64,000 nucleotides of DNA, taken from positions 1 to 64,000 of the forward strand of contig NZ_VWRQ01000006.1 in assembly GCF_008635795.1 (NCBI RefSeq), given 5' to 3'. Origin of the DNA: Paenibacillus tepidiphilus. Lineage in GTDB: Bacteria; Bacillota; Bacilli; Paenibacillales; Paenibacillaceae. Of the stretch, positions 24,926-34,469 are shown piece by piece. The position numbers and the translations under genes were made by a program. Below the pieces are notes generated by a model, which searched no databases, was not told the DNA's origin, and saw only the letters and a program-made list of their open reading frames with translations. The first letter of the stretch is position 1. Every line of letters starts with the position of its first letter.

Positions 24926-25594
24926 CTACTCCACGTTCAGCGCCTCTTCTTCAAAATCATCGATGCTTTCATTGGAGCCGATGACGACCATAATATCCCC
25001 CTGGTTCACATGGTCATGCGCTGTTGGCGCCACAATGATGCCGTCCCCGCGGTTCAGTGCGATGATGCTGCAGCCGTACTTGGCCCGTGTATTCAGCTCG
25101 GACAGGCTTTTGCCGTTCATGCAGGAGGGAACCGTCAACTCAACAATCTTGTAATCCTTGGAAATCTCGATATAATCGAGCAGATTGGGCGTTACCAGCT
25201 GATGCGCTACACGGATGCCCATATCCCGTTCGGGAAAAATAACCCGGTCCACGCCGAGCTTGGCGAGTGCCCGCCCGTGCAGTACAGATATTGCCTTGCC
25301 CACCACCTGCTTCACGCCGAGCTCCTTCAGCAGAATCGCCGCCAGGATGCTGCGCTCCATATTGTCGCCGATGGCGACGATGCCGCAGTCGAAATTGCGC
25401 ACACCGAGCGAGCGCATAATCTCTTCGTCTGTCGCATCAGCCATTACGGCGTGCGTCAGCTGCCCGGTCATCTCCTCCACCCGTTCCTCCTGATGGTCAA
25501 TGCCGAGCACCTCATAGCCCATAGCCATCAGCTCCAGCGCCAGGCTGGACCCGAACCGGCCGAGACCGATGACGACAAACTGCTGTGGTTTCAT
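24926..25594 (-). CDS. ktrA: Ktr potassium uptake regulatory subunit (RCK protein)
   Basis: This 222-residue cytoplasmic protein has a Rossmann-type RCK_N domain with the nucleotide motif VIGLGRFGSSLALEL (residues 8-22). An RCK_C domain (about 135-215, VPSCMNGKSLSELNTRAKYGCSIIALNRGDG) follows, which in this family binds c-di-AMP. It forms an octameric ring that gates the Ktr channel with ATP or ADP. It starts 15 bases after the stop of the membrane subunit gene, so the two are co-transcribed. KtrA and KtrC cannot be told apart here; the symbol is generic. Confidence 0.9.
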   Translation of the reverse strand: MKPQQFVVIGLGRFGSSLALELMAMGYEVLGIDHQEERVEEMTGQLTHAVMADATDEEIMRSLGVRNFDCGIVAIGDNMERSILAAILLKELGVKQVVGKAISVLHGRALAKLGVDRVIFPERDMGIRVAHQLVTPNLLDYIEISKDYKIVELTVPSCMNGKSLSELNTRAKYGCSIIALNRGDGIIVAPTAHDHVNQGDIMVVIGSNESIDDFEEEALNVE

Positions 25595-25609
25595 ATCTCC
25601 TCTAACCCC

Positions 25610-26968
25610 TTATCCTATGATGATTTTGCCTTCCGGATACTTATACAATGGTTTACCCTGTTTCGGTCCAAGCGCATAGGCCAGAGTCAGGAGACCCAGC
25701 CGCCCGGCGAACATGGTCAGGCTGATGACGATTTTGCCGGCATCGGTAAGCTCCGGCGTCAGCCCCATACTGAGGCCTACGGTGGCGAACGCCGAAGTGG
25801 CCTCGAACAGAATCATCAGATACGGCCGGTTCTCCGTGGTGGACAGCACCATTGACACCGAGACGATCAGCAGTACGGCGAGCAGTGTCACCGTCAGCGC
25901 CTTGAAGACGCGCTCCTGGGCCAGCCGGTAACGGAAGAGGACGATATCCTCCCGGCCGCGCAGCATGGCAATGACCGCACCGATCATCAGCGTGAAAGTT
26001 GTCGTCTTGATCCCTCCTCCGGTTGAACCGGGCGAAGCGCCGACGAACATCAGGAACACGATGAAGAACTGGGTCGCCTGACGCATTCCGGCGATATCCA
26101 GCGTATTGGGCCCGGCGGTACGCGGCGCCACCGACTGGAAGAACGAAGCCCAGAGCTTGCCGCCGAGCTGCAGCGGCCCAAGCGTGCGGGAATTGGTGAA
26201 TTCAAATAAGAAGATCACCAATGCTCCGGTCAAAATGAGCGCACCGGTCATAGACAGGACGACCTTGCTATGGAGCGACAATCTGCGCTTCCGGCGGAAT
26301 TCCGCCAGATCAGACAGCACAACAAATCCGATGCCGCCGAAGACAATCAGCAGCATTACCACCAGATTAATCACCGGATCGGCCACGTAACCGGTCAGAC
26401 TGCGGTAATCACCAAAAATATCAAAGCCGGCATTGTTGAACATCGACACGGCATGGAATATTCCGAAATACAGCGCCCGCCCAAAAGGCATGTCCATAGA
26501 CCAGCGCAGCGTTAACAGCGCCGCCCCGGCGGCCTCAATAGCGAGCGAATAGAAGATCACCCGGCGGATCAGCCGCACGATGCCTTCCATGGAGCTTTGA
26601 TTCATGGCCTCCTGCAGAATCAGCCGGTCCCGCAGCGATATCCGGCGTTTAAACATCAGGGCGAACATCGTGGCCATGGTCATGAATCCCAGACCGCCTA
26701 CCTGAATCAGAAGCAGGATGATTGTCTGCCCCAGGGTGGTGAAATGGGTGCCGGTATCCACAACAACCAGCCCGGTTACACAAGTCGCCGAGGTGGCTGT
26801 GAACAATGCGTCAATGAACCCGAGCGGTTCCCCCGAGCTGCTGGCGGCGGGAAGCATGAGCAGCAGGGTGCCCAGCAGAATGACGGCAGCGAAGCCCAGC
26901 ACAAGAATCCGCGGGGGGGACAGCTTCAGAAGCCGGAACTCCCCGGGCTTGTTCATTCTTGAAGCCAT
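25610..26968 (-). CDS. ktrB: Ktr potassium uptake membrane subunit (TrkH/KtrB family)
   Basis: This 452-residue integral membrane protein has four repeated helix-loop-helix units. The filter-like motifs include TATSATCVTGLVVVDT, FHAVSMFNNAGFDIFGD, SPGSTGGGIKTTT and FEATSAFATVGLSMG, each with the conserved filter Gly. It is the ion-conducting dimer subunit. It is the first gene of a two-gene unit with the RCK subunit. The promoter must lie in the 196 bp shared with the divergent GntR gene; no ydaO-type c-di-AMP riboswitch is evident there. Confidence 0.92.
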   Translation of the reverse strand: MASRMNKPGEFRLLKLSPPRILVLGFAAVILLGTLLLMLPAASSSGEPLGFIDALFTATSATCVTGLVVVDTGTHFTTLGQTIILLLIQVGGLGFMTMATMFALMFKRRISLRDRLILQEAMNQSSMEGIVRLIRRVIFYSLAIEAAGAALLTLRWSMDMPFGRALYFGIFHAVSMFNNAGFDIFGDYRSLTGYVADPVINLVVMLLIVFGGIGFVVLSDLAEFRRKRRLSLHSKVVLSMTGALILTGALVIFLFEFTNSRTLGPLQLGGKLWASFFQSVAPRTAGPNTLDIAGMRQATQFFIVFLMFVGASPGSTGGGIKTTTFTLMIGAVIAMLRGREDIVLFRYRLAQERVFKALTVTLLAVLLIVSVSMVLSTTENRPYLMILFEATSAFATVGLSMGLTPELTDAGKIVISLTMFAGRLGLLTLAYALGPKQGKPLYKYPEGKIIIG

Positions 26969-27073
26969 GTAATCTCATCTCCCAGACTGAATTGAACCAT
27001 AAGCATTCAAATTATATACGTTAACCGCCAATTTCACAAAGAAACATTTTCACCAGTGATATTTCTCGCTTGT

Positions 27074-27135
27074 ATTGTATGGCGAGTAGTGGTACACTCC
27101 ATACAATACTCAACTGTATGGTTCGTATCCATACA
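27074..27135. promoter_or_regulatory. Paired GTATGG/CCATAC inverted repeats, likely GntR operators
   Basis: Two inverted repeats stand side by side upstream of the GntR gene. ATTGTATGG pairs with CCATACAAT across 16 bases (27074-27107), and TGTATGG pairs with CCATACA across 7 bases (27115-27135). The same six-base core occurs four times in alternating orientation. This suits autoregulation by the YtrA-type GntR protein encoded 30 bases downstream. Confidence 0.6.
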
Positions 27136-27164
27136 CTATAACAATATTCAACAAGGGGGAGCCT

Positions 27165-27551
27165 ATGGAACCCACTGCGGAGCTCTTGCCACAGCATTTT
27201 CAGATTAATCCGGCGCTGCCGATCTATGAGCAGTTTGTCGAGGCCATCCGCGGACGGATTGTCAGCGGGGCGATTCCGCTCGGCATGCGTCTGCCCTCCG
27301 TCCGTGAGCTGGCGGCTGCACGCGGCGTCAATCCCACCACAGCGGCCCGCACCTATCAGGAGCTGGAGCGGACCGGACTCATCGTAACGTACCGGGGCCA
27401 GGGAACGTTCGTTACCGGAGACGAAGCTATCTTAGCAGAGGCGCGAAAGGCCATCGCCGTCAAGGCCGTGCGGGACTTCACATCGGCCGCCGCTTCCCTG
27501 GGACTCACCGCCGAACAAATGCTGAACATGTATAAGGAGGATTCAGTATGA
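27165..27551 (+). CDS. GntR-family (YtrA-type) regulator
   Basis: This 128-residue protein consists of a GntR winged helix (about 15-85, IYEQFVEAIRGRIVSGAIPLGMRLPSVRELAAARGVNPTTAARTYQELERTGLI) and a short C-terminal helix pair, the compact YtrA architecture. Regulators of this type repress ABC transporter operons that respond to cell-wall stress or antibiotics. Its stop overlaps the ATG of the ABC ATPase gene (ATGA). The inverted repeats upstream are probable operators. Confidence 0.9.
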   Translation: MEPTAELLPQHFQINPALPIYEQFVEAIRGRIVSGAIPLGMRLPSVRELAAARGVNPTTAARTYQELERTGLIVTYRGQGTFVTGDEAILAEARKAIAVKAVRDFTSAAASLGLTAEQMLNMYKEDSV

Positions 27552-28279
27552 CAGAGAATTTTAAGCTCCTTGAACGGGAGCAGGCGCCGCTTGCAGTAGA
27601 ATGCCTTAATCTGAGCCTGACCATCAAGCAGAAAGCGATTCTGGACAGCATCAGCTTTCAGATTCCGACCGGGAGCCTGACGGGCCTGCTCGGACCTAAC
27701 GGTGCCGGCAAATCCTCGCTGCTGCGCATCATCTCGGGGCTGGCCCGCGGCGATTCCGGTTCTGTGCACCTCTTCGGAAAGCCCGCCGGACCGGAGCGGC
27801 TCGGGGAGCTCTCCCTGCTGCCGGACCGCAGCAATCTGCCCGGCTGGCTTACGGTCAGTGAATGGCTATTCTATGCCTCCGGCATCTATCCGGACTGGAG
27901 CGAAGCCCGTTCACGGGAATTGCTCAGCGAGCTGTCCGTTGCGGCAGATGCCCGCATTTCTGCCATGTCGCGCGGGGAAGAGGCCCGTCTGCAGCTGCTG
28001 ACCTGCCTGTCACGGACCGCGCCGCTGATCATCCTCGATGAGCCGTTTACCGGCGTTGATCTACTCTCCAGAGAACGGATCGCCGCAGCCGTAGTCGGCG
28101 AGCTGGCCGACGGTAAGCGGACCGTACTGGTCGCGACCCATGACATCCGCGAGATGGAGCTGCTCTTCGACCGGCTGATTCTGATCGGCGGCGGCCGAAT
28201 CCGCAGTGTCGATAATGTCGATGACCTCCGCCAATCCGGCCAATCGGTTGAATCCCGCTACAGAGAGGTGTTCTCATGA
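27548..28279 (+). CDS. ABC transporter ATP-binding protein
   Basis: This 243-residue ATPase has Walker A GPNGAGKSS (about 53-61), a Q-loop-like LLPDRSNLPGWLTVSEWL, a signature helix with the departed sequence MSRGEEARLQLL instead of LSGGQ, Walker B LIILDEP, and the H-loop ATHD. The departed signature is known in YtrB/YhcG-type exporters. It overlaps the GntR gene by four bases and the membrane gene by four bases, forming a tight three-gene operon. Confidence 0.9.
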   Translation: MTENFKLLEREQAPLAVECLNLSLTIKQKAILDSISFQIPTGSLTGLLGPNGAGKSSLLRIISGLARGDSGSVHLFGKPAGPERLGELSLLPDRSNLPGWLTVSEWLFYASGIYPDWSEARSRELLSELSVAADARISAMSRGEEARLQLLTCLSRTAPLIILDEPFTGVDLLSRERIAAAVVGELADGKRTVLVATHDIREMELLFDRLILIGGGRIRSVDNVDDLRQSGQSVESRYREVFS

Positions 28280-29835
28280 CGGCGCTGAAGACATTGACGG
28301 CACTGGAGTACAGCCGGTTCAGCCTGGCCCGGCGCGGTAATGCATTGCGCATTGCCGTTCCCTCCGCGCTATTCCTGCTGCTTGTGCTCGCCGGGTGGTT
28401 ACTACCATCCTCGCAGACTTCACCGCGAGCACCCTTTATATCAGCCATTCTGCTGCTGTGGACGTTTGCCATTGCCGTGTCATCCCTGCATATGTTGTCT
28501 TTTCCGGCGCAGCTCTACCGGGACTGGTTCCTCACTTTTCCTTGTCCGCGGCTTACTTTGCTGCAGGCCCAGGCAGCGAGCCTGCTGAAGCATTTGCGCA
28601 ACGCAGCGCTGCTGGTCCTTCCGGCGGCGGCAGCCGTATATGGACTTTCCGTGATGTCGGGCCGCTATCAGCCGCTTCCTGCCGGAGAGTTCAGTCTGAT
28701 GCTGCTAGCATATGTGGTGTTTCTGGTTGCGCTGCTGCCCGTGCTTGTCGTTCTCGGCCTGATGATCGGCCTGATGACATCGCGTAAATTGTGGATGCTT
28801 CTGTTCCTTTTGCCCTACCAGCTGCTCTGGATGTTCCCAATAGTTCTGGTGTCTGTAATAAATGATAACGAAATTGCATTAAGTGTGCTCCATTCGCCCT
28901 ATTTGTCCACGGAGGCGGCTCTCGGATATACCGCAGTCCTCGTCCTGATCGGTTGGCCGGTGTGCCGGGCCATGCTGCCGCATATTGCCCGAAGCGCACT
29001 GGCTTCTCCCGCAGGTGCCTCCAGGCACTCCGTTTGGCCGGAGCCCGGCCGTGCCGCGCCACGAAACAAGGAGCTCCTGCAGCAGTCCAGCTCTTCATCC
29101 CGGCTGTTGACGCTCTACAGATTCGAGAAGAGCCGGTTCAGCAGGTGGGAGCGTATTAGAACGGTTAGAATTACAAAGTTCGTACTGCCATTTGTGATTG
29201 CCGCCCTGTTCTTCATCGCTGCGGCGGATCTGCAGTCTGTGCTGGCCTTACAGCAGCCGCTGTTTATGTTTCCTGCTCTCCTCGGCACATTCTATATGCT
29301 GGTCCGCAGCAGCTTTGAACAAAAGCTGCTCCCCTGGTGGCTGGGCTTCCCCATGGATCGCATCAAGCTGCTCGGAGTGTCAGTCGCTGCGGTCTGGACG
29401 ATAATCATGCGCATCAGCTCGGTGTTCATCCTCTCGGCAGCGGCCGGTCTCGGAGCCGGATGGATCGCGGAGAGAGCCAATACAGAAAGTACACTGCTGT
29501 CTTTGCAATGGCTGGCTTATGCTTTCCTCACCTATGCAGCAGTGTTCACGTTCATGCTTTGCCTGCTGCAGATTGTCTACGCCCTGATGAAATCCCGGCT
29601 GCTCATTGTACTTACCTTTCCGCTTTCGATGTGCGCAGTGATGCAGGGTGTGCTGATTGACAAATTCCTGTTTCCGGCTGAGAGCAGCTTCGGCATGACC
29701 CCGGATTGGCTGCTCCTGCTCGCGGTGGCGGCAGCCGTTCTGGTGCTGGGGCCTTCCTGCGTTGCACTCGGAGCCAGGTATCTGGATTTAAGCCTCTTTA
29801 CGCCAAACAGCGGAAAGCAGGTAAAACAAGCATAA
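28276..29835 (+). CDS. Multispanning membrane partner of the ABC ATPase
   Basis: This 519-residue membrane protein has around ten to twelve hydrophobic segments in two groups (about 30-240 and 300-510), split by a charged cytoplasmic stretch (about 245-300, with QQSSSSSRLL). I recognise no specific family; the position and coupling to the ATPase make it the permease of an export-type ABC system. The operon type suggests response to envelope stress. The substrate cannot be inferred. Confidence 0.8.
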   Translation: MTALKTLTALEYSRFSLARRGNALRIAVPSALFLLLVLAGWLLPSSQTSPRAPFISAILLLWTFAIAVSSLHMLSFPAQLYRDWFLTFPCPRLTLLQAQAASLLKHLRNAALLVLPAAAAVYGLSVMSGRYQPLPAGEFSLMLLAYVVFLVALLPVLVVLGLMIGLMTSRKLWMLLFLLPYQLLWMFPIVLVSVINDNEIALSVLHSPYLSTEAALGYTAVLVLIGWPVCRAMLPHIARSALASPAGASRHSVWPEPGRAAPRNKELLQQSSSSSRLLTLYRFEKSRFSRWERIRTVRITKFVLPFVIAALFFIAAADLQSVLALQQPLFMFPALLGTFYMLVRSSFEQKLLPWWLGFPMDRIKLLGVSVAAVWTIIMRISSVFILSAAAGLGAGWIAERANTESTLLSLQWLAYAFLTYAAVFTFMLCLLQIVYALMKSRLLIVLTFPLSMCAVMQGVLIDKFLFPAESSFGMTPDWLLLLAVAAAVLVLGPSCVALGARYLDLSLFTPNSGKQVKQA

Positions 29836-29874
29836 CTTTGCAGCCGCCGGCGTAATAGCTTAATACGGATTTTT

Positions 29875-29904
29875 TTGAAACCCCGGTCCGATTAATACTA
29901 TAAT
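29875..29904 (+). promoter_or_regulatory. Sigma-A promoter of the CPBP protease gene
   Basis: TTGAAA, an 18 bp spacer and TATAAT lie 48 bases upstream of the start codon, after the ABC operon. Confidence 0.7.
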
Positions 29905-29952
29905 TAGAATAAGCATCCATACCGAATCCGATCTATTTCAAGGAGGCGTTTC

Positions 29953-31692
29953 ATGAATTCCGTCGGCCAGCCCTTACAACAGCGGCCTCTTTCCACCAGG
30001 CTTATTGTTACAGGCATCATCAGCCTTATTGTGTTCCTTATGTTTCAGGTCGCTCCTCAATTGCTGATCAATAAGGACGGGGAAGACACTACGATCATCA
30101 GCAAGGAGGAAGCCCGCGAGAACGCAGCCGCCTTCGCCGCCAGCCGGCTGGGCTACAGTGAATCCGCAGGGGACAAGTGGACGGTCCTGTATCAGACGGA
30201 TTCGTCGTTCTACGGGTATATGTCGCGCGAGAAGCTTACCGAGGATTATTCGAAGCGCAAGCTGGATCAGCGCTATCCGTTCGAGGTGTTTCATGCCGCG
30301 CTGCATCCCGGCGGATCGGCAGACCCGCTGCTGGCCGTTGACCTGAACATATATACCGGCGAGGTGGTCTCCTTCGCTACAGGAGCGGATGCCGCAGCAG
30401 CCGCCGGCACTGATTACAGCAAGGCGCAGGCCACGGACAATGCCCCCAGCTCGGGCAGCGATTACGAAGCCTCTCCTTCAGCAGGCTCTCTTGCGGTGAA
30501 CAGCGAGCCGGATCTGGCGCTCGAAACCAAAGAGCAGCTGGCTCTGCCCTGGCTCCAGACATGGGGCGTGAACCCCGCCAAGCTGCAGATTGCTGCCGGC
30601 AGCGACGGGTATGATCTCGTCTACACCGACAGCGCAGTCACCGTAGGCGAGTCCGCGCTGAATTACAATTTCAAGTTCACGGGCGGTGAGGTCTCCTACT
30701 TCCGGCCCGGGTTCAGTGCTCCTGCCTGGCATGATACTTATGTAGAGGACCAGAAGTCACTGGCGAATAAGCTGACGCTGCTCGGCTACGGTCTGCCTAC
30801 GCTGGCGCTGGGTATTCTAGCGCTCATCTACAGCATTTTGACCCGGGGACACACGTCTTTCGCACGCGGCGTCTTTCTCAGCGCCGTCCATTTCGTCATC
30901 ATGATGGTCAGCACCTATAATATGCTGCCTGAAGCTACAGACAGCAGTACGGAGGGCCGCATCACCGAAATCATCTTGTTCATTATCTATTTCCTGTACA
31001 GCCTGCTGATGTCTGCGCTGCTCTATTTCTCCCTGGTTGGGGGCGATGGTCTCTGGCGCAAGGAGGAAGGGCTTAATCCATGGGCACGCGCCAAAGAGCC
31101 GGGATACGGCAAATACGTGCTGGACAGTATCCGCGCCGGCTATATCTGGGCCTTTGTGCTGCTCGGCGTGCAGACTGTGATGTTCATCGCACTGTCGTTA
31201 ACCCTGGACAACTGGTCGACCATCGATGCCAGCCAGTCGCCTTACAATATGCGCTACTCCTGGCTGCTGCCGATTGTCGCCTGGCTGGCCGGGTTATCCG
31301 AGGAAGCAGTCTACCGGATGTTCGGCATCCGCATGGTCAAGAAGCTGGTCCGAAGCACCTTCCTGGCCTCGCTGATTACGACGCTGATCTGGGCGATGGG
31401 CCATACCCTGTATCCGATTTATCCGGTGATCTCACGGCCCATCGAGCTGACAGTGATTGGTCTGCTCTTCAGCTTCATCTTCCTGCGGTACGGCTTCATC
31501 ACTGCAATGTTCAGCCATGTCGTGTTCGACAGCATCCTGATGGGCGCGACCCTGATCTTCATGCAGGATACCGTCAATGTGGGTGCAGGTATCGTTACGC
31601 TGATCATGCCGTTCCTGGTCGGCTACATCGTCTACCGCTTCAATCCGCCCCGTAAGCCGGACCGGACAGATCCGGTGAGCTCATTGGGTTAG
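29953..31692 (+). CDS. CPBP-family intramembrane protease with large extracytoplasmic N-domain
   Basis: The product is 579 residues. After a membrane helix (about 17-36) comes an external region of about 230 residues with two similar folding blocks, then seven or so helices. The C-terminal CPBP (Rce1-like) core has the motifs EEAVYR, WAMGH and FSHVVFD (EExxxR, xxxH, HxxxD) near residues 455-535. Members cleave prenylated or other membrane substrates, or serve immunity and secretion roles. The long N-terminal domain is absent from simple CPBP proteins. An Ala/Ser-rich insertion lies around residues 140-175. It is a single-gene unit with its own promoter and terminator. Confidence 0.87.
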   Translation: MNSVGQPLQQRPLSTRLIVTGIISLIVFLMFQVAPQLLINKDGEDTTIISKEEARENAAAFAASRLGYSESAGDKWTVLYQTDSSFYGYMSREKLTEDYSKRKLDQRYPFEVFHAALHPGGSADPLLAVDLNIYTGEVVSFATGADAAAAAGTDYSKAQATDNAPSSGSDYEASPSAGSLAVNSEPDLALETKEQLALPWLQTWGVNPAKLQIAAGSDGYDLVYTDSAVTVGESALNYNFKFTGGEVSYFRPGFSAPAWHDTYVEDQKSLANKLTLLGYGLPTLALGILALIYSILTRGHTSFARGVFLSAVHFVIMMVSTYNMLPEATDSSTEGRITEIILFIIYFLYSLLMSALLYFSLVGGDGLWRKEEGLNPWARAKEPGYGKYVLDSIRAGYIWAFVLLGVQTVMFIALSLTLDNWSTIDASQSPYNMRYSWLLPIVAWLAGLSEEAVYRMFGIRMVKKLVRSTFLASLITTLIWAMGHTLYPIYPVISRPIELTVIGLLFSFIFLRYGFITAMFSHVVFDSILMGATLIFMQDTVNVGAGIVTLIMPFLVGYIVYRFNPPRKPDRTDPVSSLG

Positions 31693-31735
31693 TTCAGTCG
31701 TCAGTGCTGTTCCATTTCCCGGCTTATGACACAGC

Positions 31736-31768
31736 AAACAGGGACACTCTTCGTGAGTGTCCCTGTTT
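31736..31768. terminator. Bidirectional terminator between the protease gene and uvrC
   Basis: AAACAGGGACACT and AGTGTCCCTGTTT form a strong stem around a seven-base loop between convergent genes. Confidence 0.85.
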
Positions 31769-31801
31769 CGTATATTCCTGCAGGCCCTGCCGCCGATGTC
31801 T

Positions 31802-33829
31802 TTACAGCGACGGCTCCTCGTCCCGCAGCGCCTCCAGAATCTGCTTCGCCAGCTTGTCGCCGATCGAGAGCGGCCGGAAATCCTCGACGGCTGCTTCCTT
31901 GATCTTCTTCAGTGAACCGAAATGCTTCAACAGCAGCTTACGGCGTTTCTCCCCGATGCCTGGAATGGAATCCAGCTTCGAGGTGACCATCGACTTAGCG
32001 CGCTGTTCGCGGTGGAAGGTGATTGCGAACCGGTGAACCTCATCCTGGATGCGCTGCAGCAGGTAGAATTCCTGGCTGTCCCGCGCCAGCGGCACCGGCT
32101 CACCCGTGTCGCCGACCAGCAGCTCTGCCGTCTTATGCTTATCGTCCTTGACCAGGCCGCATACCGGAATGAAGAGGCCCAGCTCGTTCTGCAGAATATC
32201 AATGGCAGAAGAGATTTGCCCCTTGCCGCCATCGACCACGATGAGGTCGGGCAGCGGCAGGTTCTCTTTCAGAACCCGTTCATACCGGCGCCGGATGACC
32301 TCGCGCATCGTTTCATAGTCATCCGGGCCTTGTACAGTGCGCACCTTATACTTGCGGTATTCCTTGCGCGCCGGCTTGCCGTCGATGAAGACTACCATTG
32401 CCGATACCGGATTGGCACCTTGGGTGTTCGAGTTATCGAACGCCTCGATCCGGCCGAGCGATTCGATTCCCAGCCTTTCCCCGAGCCCCATCGCCGCGCC
32501 GAGCGTGCGTTCTTCGTCCCGCTCAATCAGGCGGAATTTCTCATCCAGGGCAACGCGGCTGTTCTCGCAGGCCATGCCGACCATCTGCTTCTTCAGCCCG
32601 CGCTGCGGCACCAGCACCTTGATGCCCAGCCATTGCTGCAGTGCTGCGGCACCGCCCGCGGGATCGACCACACCGGCGGAGCCTTCGGCATCGGCCGGTC
32701 CTGGTTCCGCGCCTGCCCCGGAGGGCTCGCCGGACGCAGCTTCCCCGCCGGACGCAGCTTCCCCGCCTGAGGCAGCTTCCGCCGCGAAGGCAAGACCGGC
32801 TGGCTCTTGCTCTGGCTCCGCGGACATATCTGCTTCCGCCGCAGCGTCAGCACCGGCTGGCTCGGCGGCCTGCCGGCCGGAGCCTTCCTTCACGATATCC
32901 GGCAGCAGGATTTCCTGCGGCAGCGCCGGATTCTCGCTGTAATACTGCGCCACATAGGACATGAAATCGCTGTAGGCCTCTCCGTAGAACGGAAAAGCGG
33001 AGGAATGCCGCTGAATCATTTTCCCCTGGCGCATATACAGAATCTGCACACACATCCAGCCCTTGTCGACGGCATAGCCGAACACGTCACGGTCCTTGCT
33101 GTCGGCCGTCGTAATCTTCTGCTTCTCCATCAGGGCGTCGATGTGGATGATCTGGTCACGCAGCTCCTTGGCCCGCTCGAAGTACAGCTCCTCGGCGGCC
33201 TCCTGCATCTTTTGCTGCAAATCCTTCTTGACCGCTTCATGCCCGCCGCCGAGGAACCCGGCAATGCTCTGCGTGATCTCTTCGTAAGCCGACTTCGGCA
33301 CTTCCTTCTCGCAGGGCGCCAGACACTGGCCCATATGGTAATAGAGACAGACCTCCTTCGGCATCACGCCGCATTTGCGCAGCGGATACATCCGGTCCAG
33401 CAGCTTCTTCGTCTGCTGTGCGGCATAGCCGTTAGGATAAGGCCCGAAATATTTCGCTTTATCTTTAACCACCCGGCGCGTCACTTCAAGGCGCGGATGG
33501 GCTTCATTCGTAATTTTGAGATACGGAAACGTCTTGTCATCCTTCAGCAGCACATTGTAGCGCGGCATATGCTTCTTGATCAGATTGCATTCAAGAATGA
33601 GCGCCTCCATATTGCTGGAGGTCACGATATATTCGAAATCGGTGATGTTCGCCACAAGGCGCTGGGTCTTACCGTTATGGCTGCCGGTAAAATAGGAACG
33701 GACGCGGTTCTTCAGCACCTTCGCCTTGCCGACATAAATAATGGTGCCTTCCTCGTTCTTCATCAGATAGCACCCGGGCTGATCAGGCAGCAGCGCCAGT
33801 TTGTTGCGGATATTATCCATGTAGTCCAT
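31802..33829 (-). CDS. uvrC: Excinuclease ABC subunit C with low-complexity insertion
   Basis: UvrC makes both cuts around DNA lesions in nucleotide excision repair. The 675-residue protein has an N-terminal GIY-YIG nuclease ([29 protein letters not shown]), the UVR motif that binds UvrB (about 195-235), an RNase H-like nuclease ([31 protein letters not shown]) and a helix-hairpin-helix end ([19 protein letters not shown]). About 85 Ala/Gly/Glu-rich residues (positions 32635-32893, including AASGGE three times) replace the usual short linker before [14 protein letters not shown]. The start at 33829 has GGGGGAG upstream. trxA lies upstream on the same strand. Confidence 0.95.
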   Translation of the reverse strand: MDYMDNIRNKLALLPDQPGCYLMKNEEGTIIYVGKAKVLKNRVRSYFTGSHNGKTQRLVANITDFEYIVTSSNMEALILECNLIKKHMPRYNVLLKDDKTFPYLKITNEAHPRLEVTRRVVKDKAKYFGPYPNGYAAQQTKKLLDRMYPLRKCGVMPKEVCLYYHMGQCLAPCEKEVPKSAYEEITQSIAGFLGGGHEAVKKDLQQKMQEAAEELYFERAKELRDQIIHIDALMEKQKITTADSKDRDVFGYAVDKGWMCVQILYMRQGKMIQRHSSAFPFYGEAYSDFMSYVAQYYSENPALPQEILLPDIVKEGSGRQAAEPAGADAAAEADMSAEPEQEPAGLAFAAEAASGGEAASGGEAASGEPSGAGAEPGPADAEGSAGVVDPAGGAAALQQWLGIKVLVPQRGLKKQMVGMACENSRVALDEKFRLIERDEERTLGAAMGLGERLGIESLGRIEAFDNSNTQGANPVSAMVVFIDGKPARKEYRKYKVRTVQGPDDYETMREVIRRRYERVLKENLPLPDLIVVDGGKGQISSAIDILQNELGLFIPVCGLVKDDKHKTAELLVGDTGEPVPLARDSQEFYLLQRIQDEVHRFAITFHREQRAKSMVTSKLDSIPGIGEKRRKLLLKHFGSLKKIKEAAVEDFRPLSIGDKLAKQILEALRDEEPSL

Positions 33830-33878
33830 GTAATCTCCCCCACGCAGACTTTCATTAGATGCTAGTAAAGTGTAACAC

Positions 33879-33909
33879 ATAAAGCGCCCCCGGATAAACC
33901 GGAGGCGCT
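33879..33909 (-). terminator. Probable terminator of trxA
   Basis: AGCGCCCCCGG pairs with CCGGAGGCGCT across five bases. The minus-strand tail is only moderately T-rich. It lies between trxA and uvrC and could partly uncouple them. Confidence 0.55.
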
Positions 33910-33960
33910 GAAACCGCGGGGCAAGGTAATGCGTCCCCAGGCGATGCTCAAGCAGTGCTG

Positions 33961-34278
33961 TTATTGATGCTTAGCTACGATATTCTTCAGGGAGTCCTTG
34001 GAATTCAGGCCTACCACTTTATCGACGGGCTGGCCGTCTTTGAAGAAGATCAGAGTAGGAATGCTCATTACGCCAAACCGGGAAGCCGTTTCCGGATTCT
34101 CATCCACATTCAGCTTGGCGATCTTGACACTGTCACCCAGTTCGCCGGACAGTTCTTCCAGAATAGGGGCCAACATTTTGCAAGGACCGCACCAAGGCGC
34201 CCAGAAATCTACTACAACAGTCCCTTGACCTTCCACTTCGCTTACGAAGGATTGGTCAGACACGTTAACGATAGCCAT
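33961..34278 (-). CDS. trxA: Thioredoxin
   Basis: This is the 105-residue classical thioredoxin, a cytoplasmic disulfide reductase that feeds ribonucleotide reductase and repairs oxidised proteins. The active site WCGPC lies at residues 29-33, with the family blocks [28 protein letters not shown] and [12 protein letters not shown]. The ATG at 34278 has AAAGGAGG upstream; a longer frame to 34338 lacks support. Confidence 0.96.
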   Translation of the reverse strand: MAIVNVSDQSFVSEVEGQGTVVVDFWAPWCGPCKMLAPILEELSGELGDSVKIAKLNVDENPETASRFGVMSIPTLIFFKDGQPVDKVVGLNSKDSLKNIVAKHQ

Positions 34279-34469
34279 GATATTGTTCCTCCTTTGGATA
34301 GTCCGGAGCTGGATCCGCACTTTGCATAGCCTGCACAAGTTGCAGCGGATTCACTCCGATAAAGTTACCTGATAAATTGGTTCATGTAATATGATAACCA
34401 TATACAACCACAGTATAACATAACAATGCCGTGTTTGTTAATATTTTAAGTAATTATATTGTATCCAAT

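Noticed and set aside
27001..27164. c-di-AMP (ydaO) riboswitch upstream of the ktr genes
   Set aside because: The shared intergenic region is too short and lacks the riboswitch core; it is filled by GntR-type repeats.
32807..33865. Open frame opposite uvrC
   Set aside because: It lies fully antisense to conserved UvrC domains.
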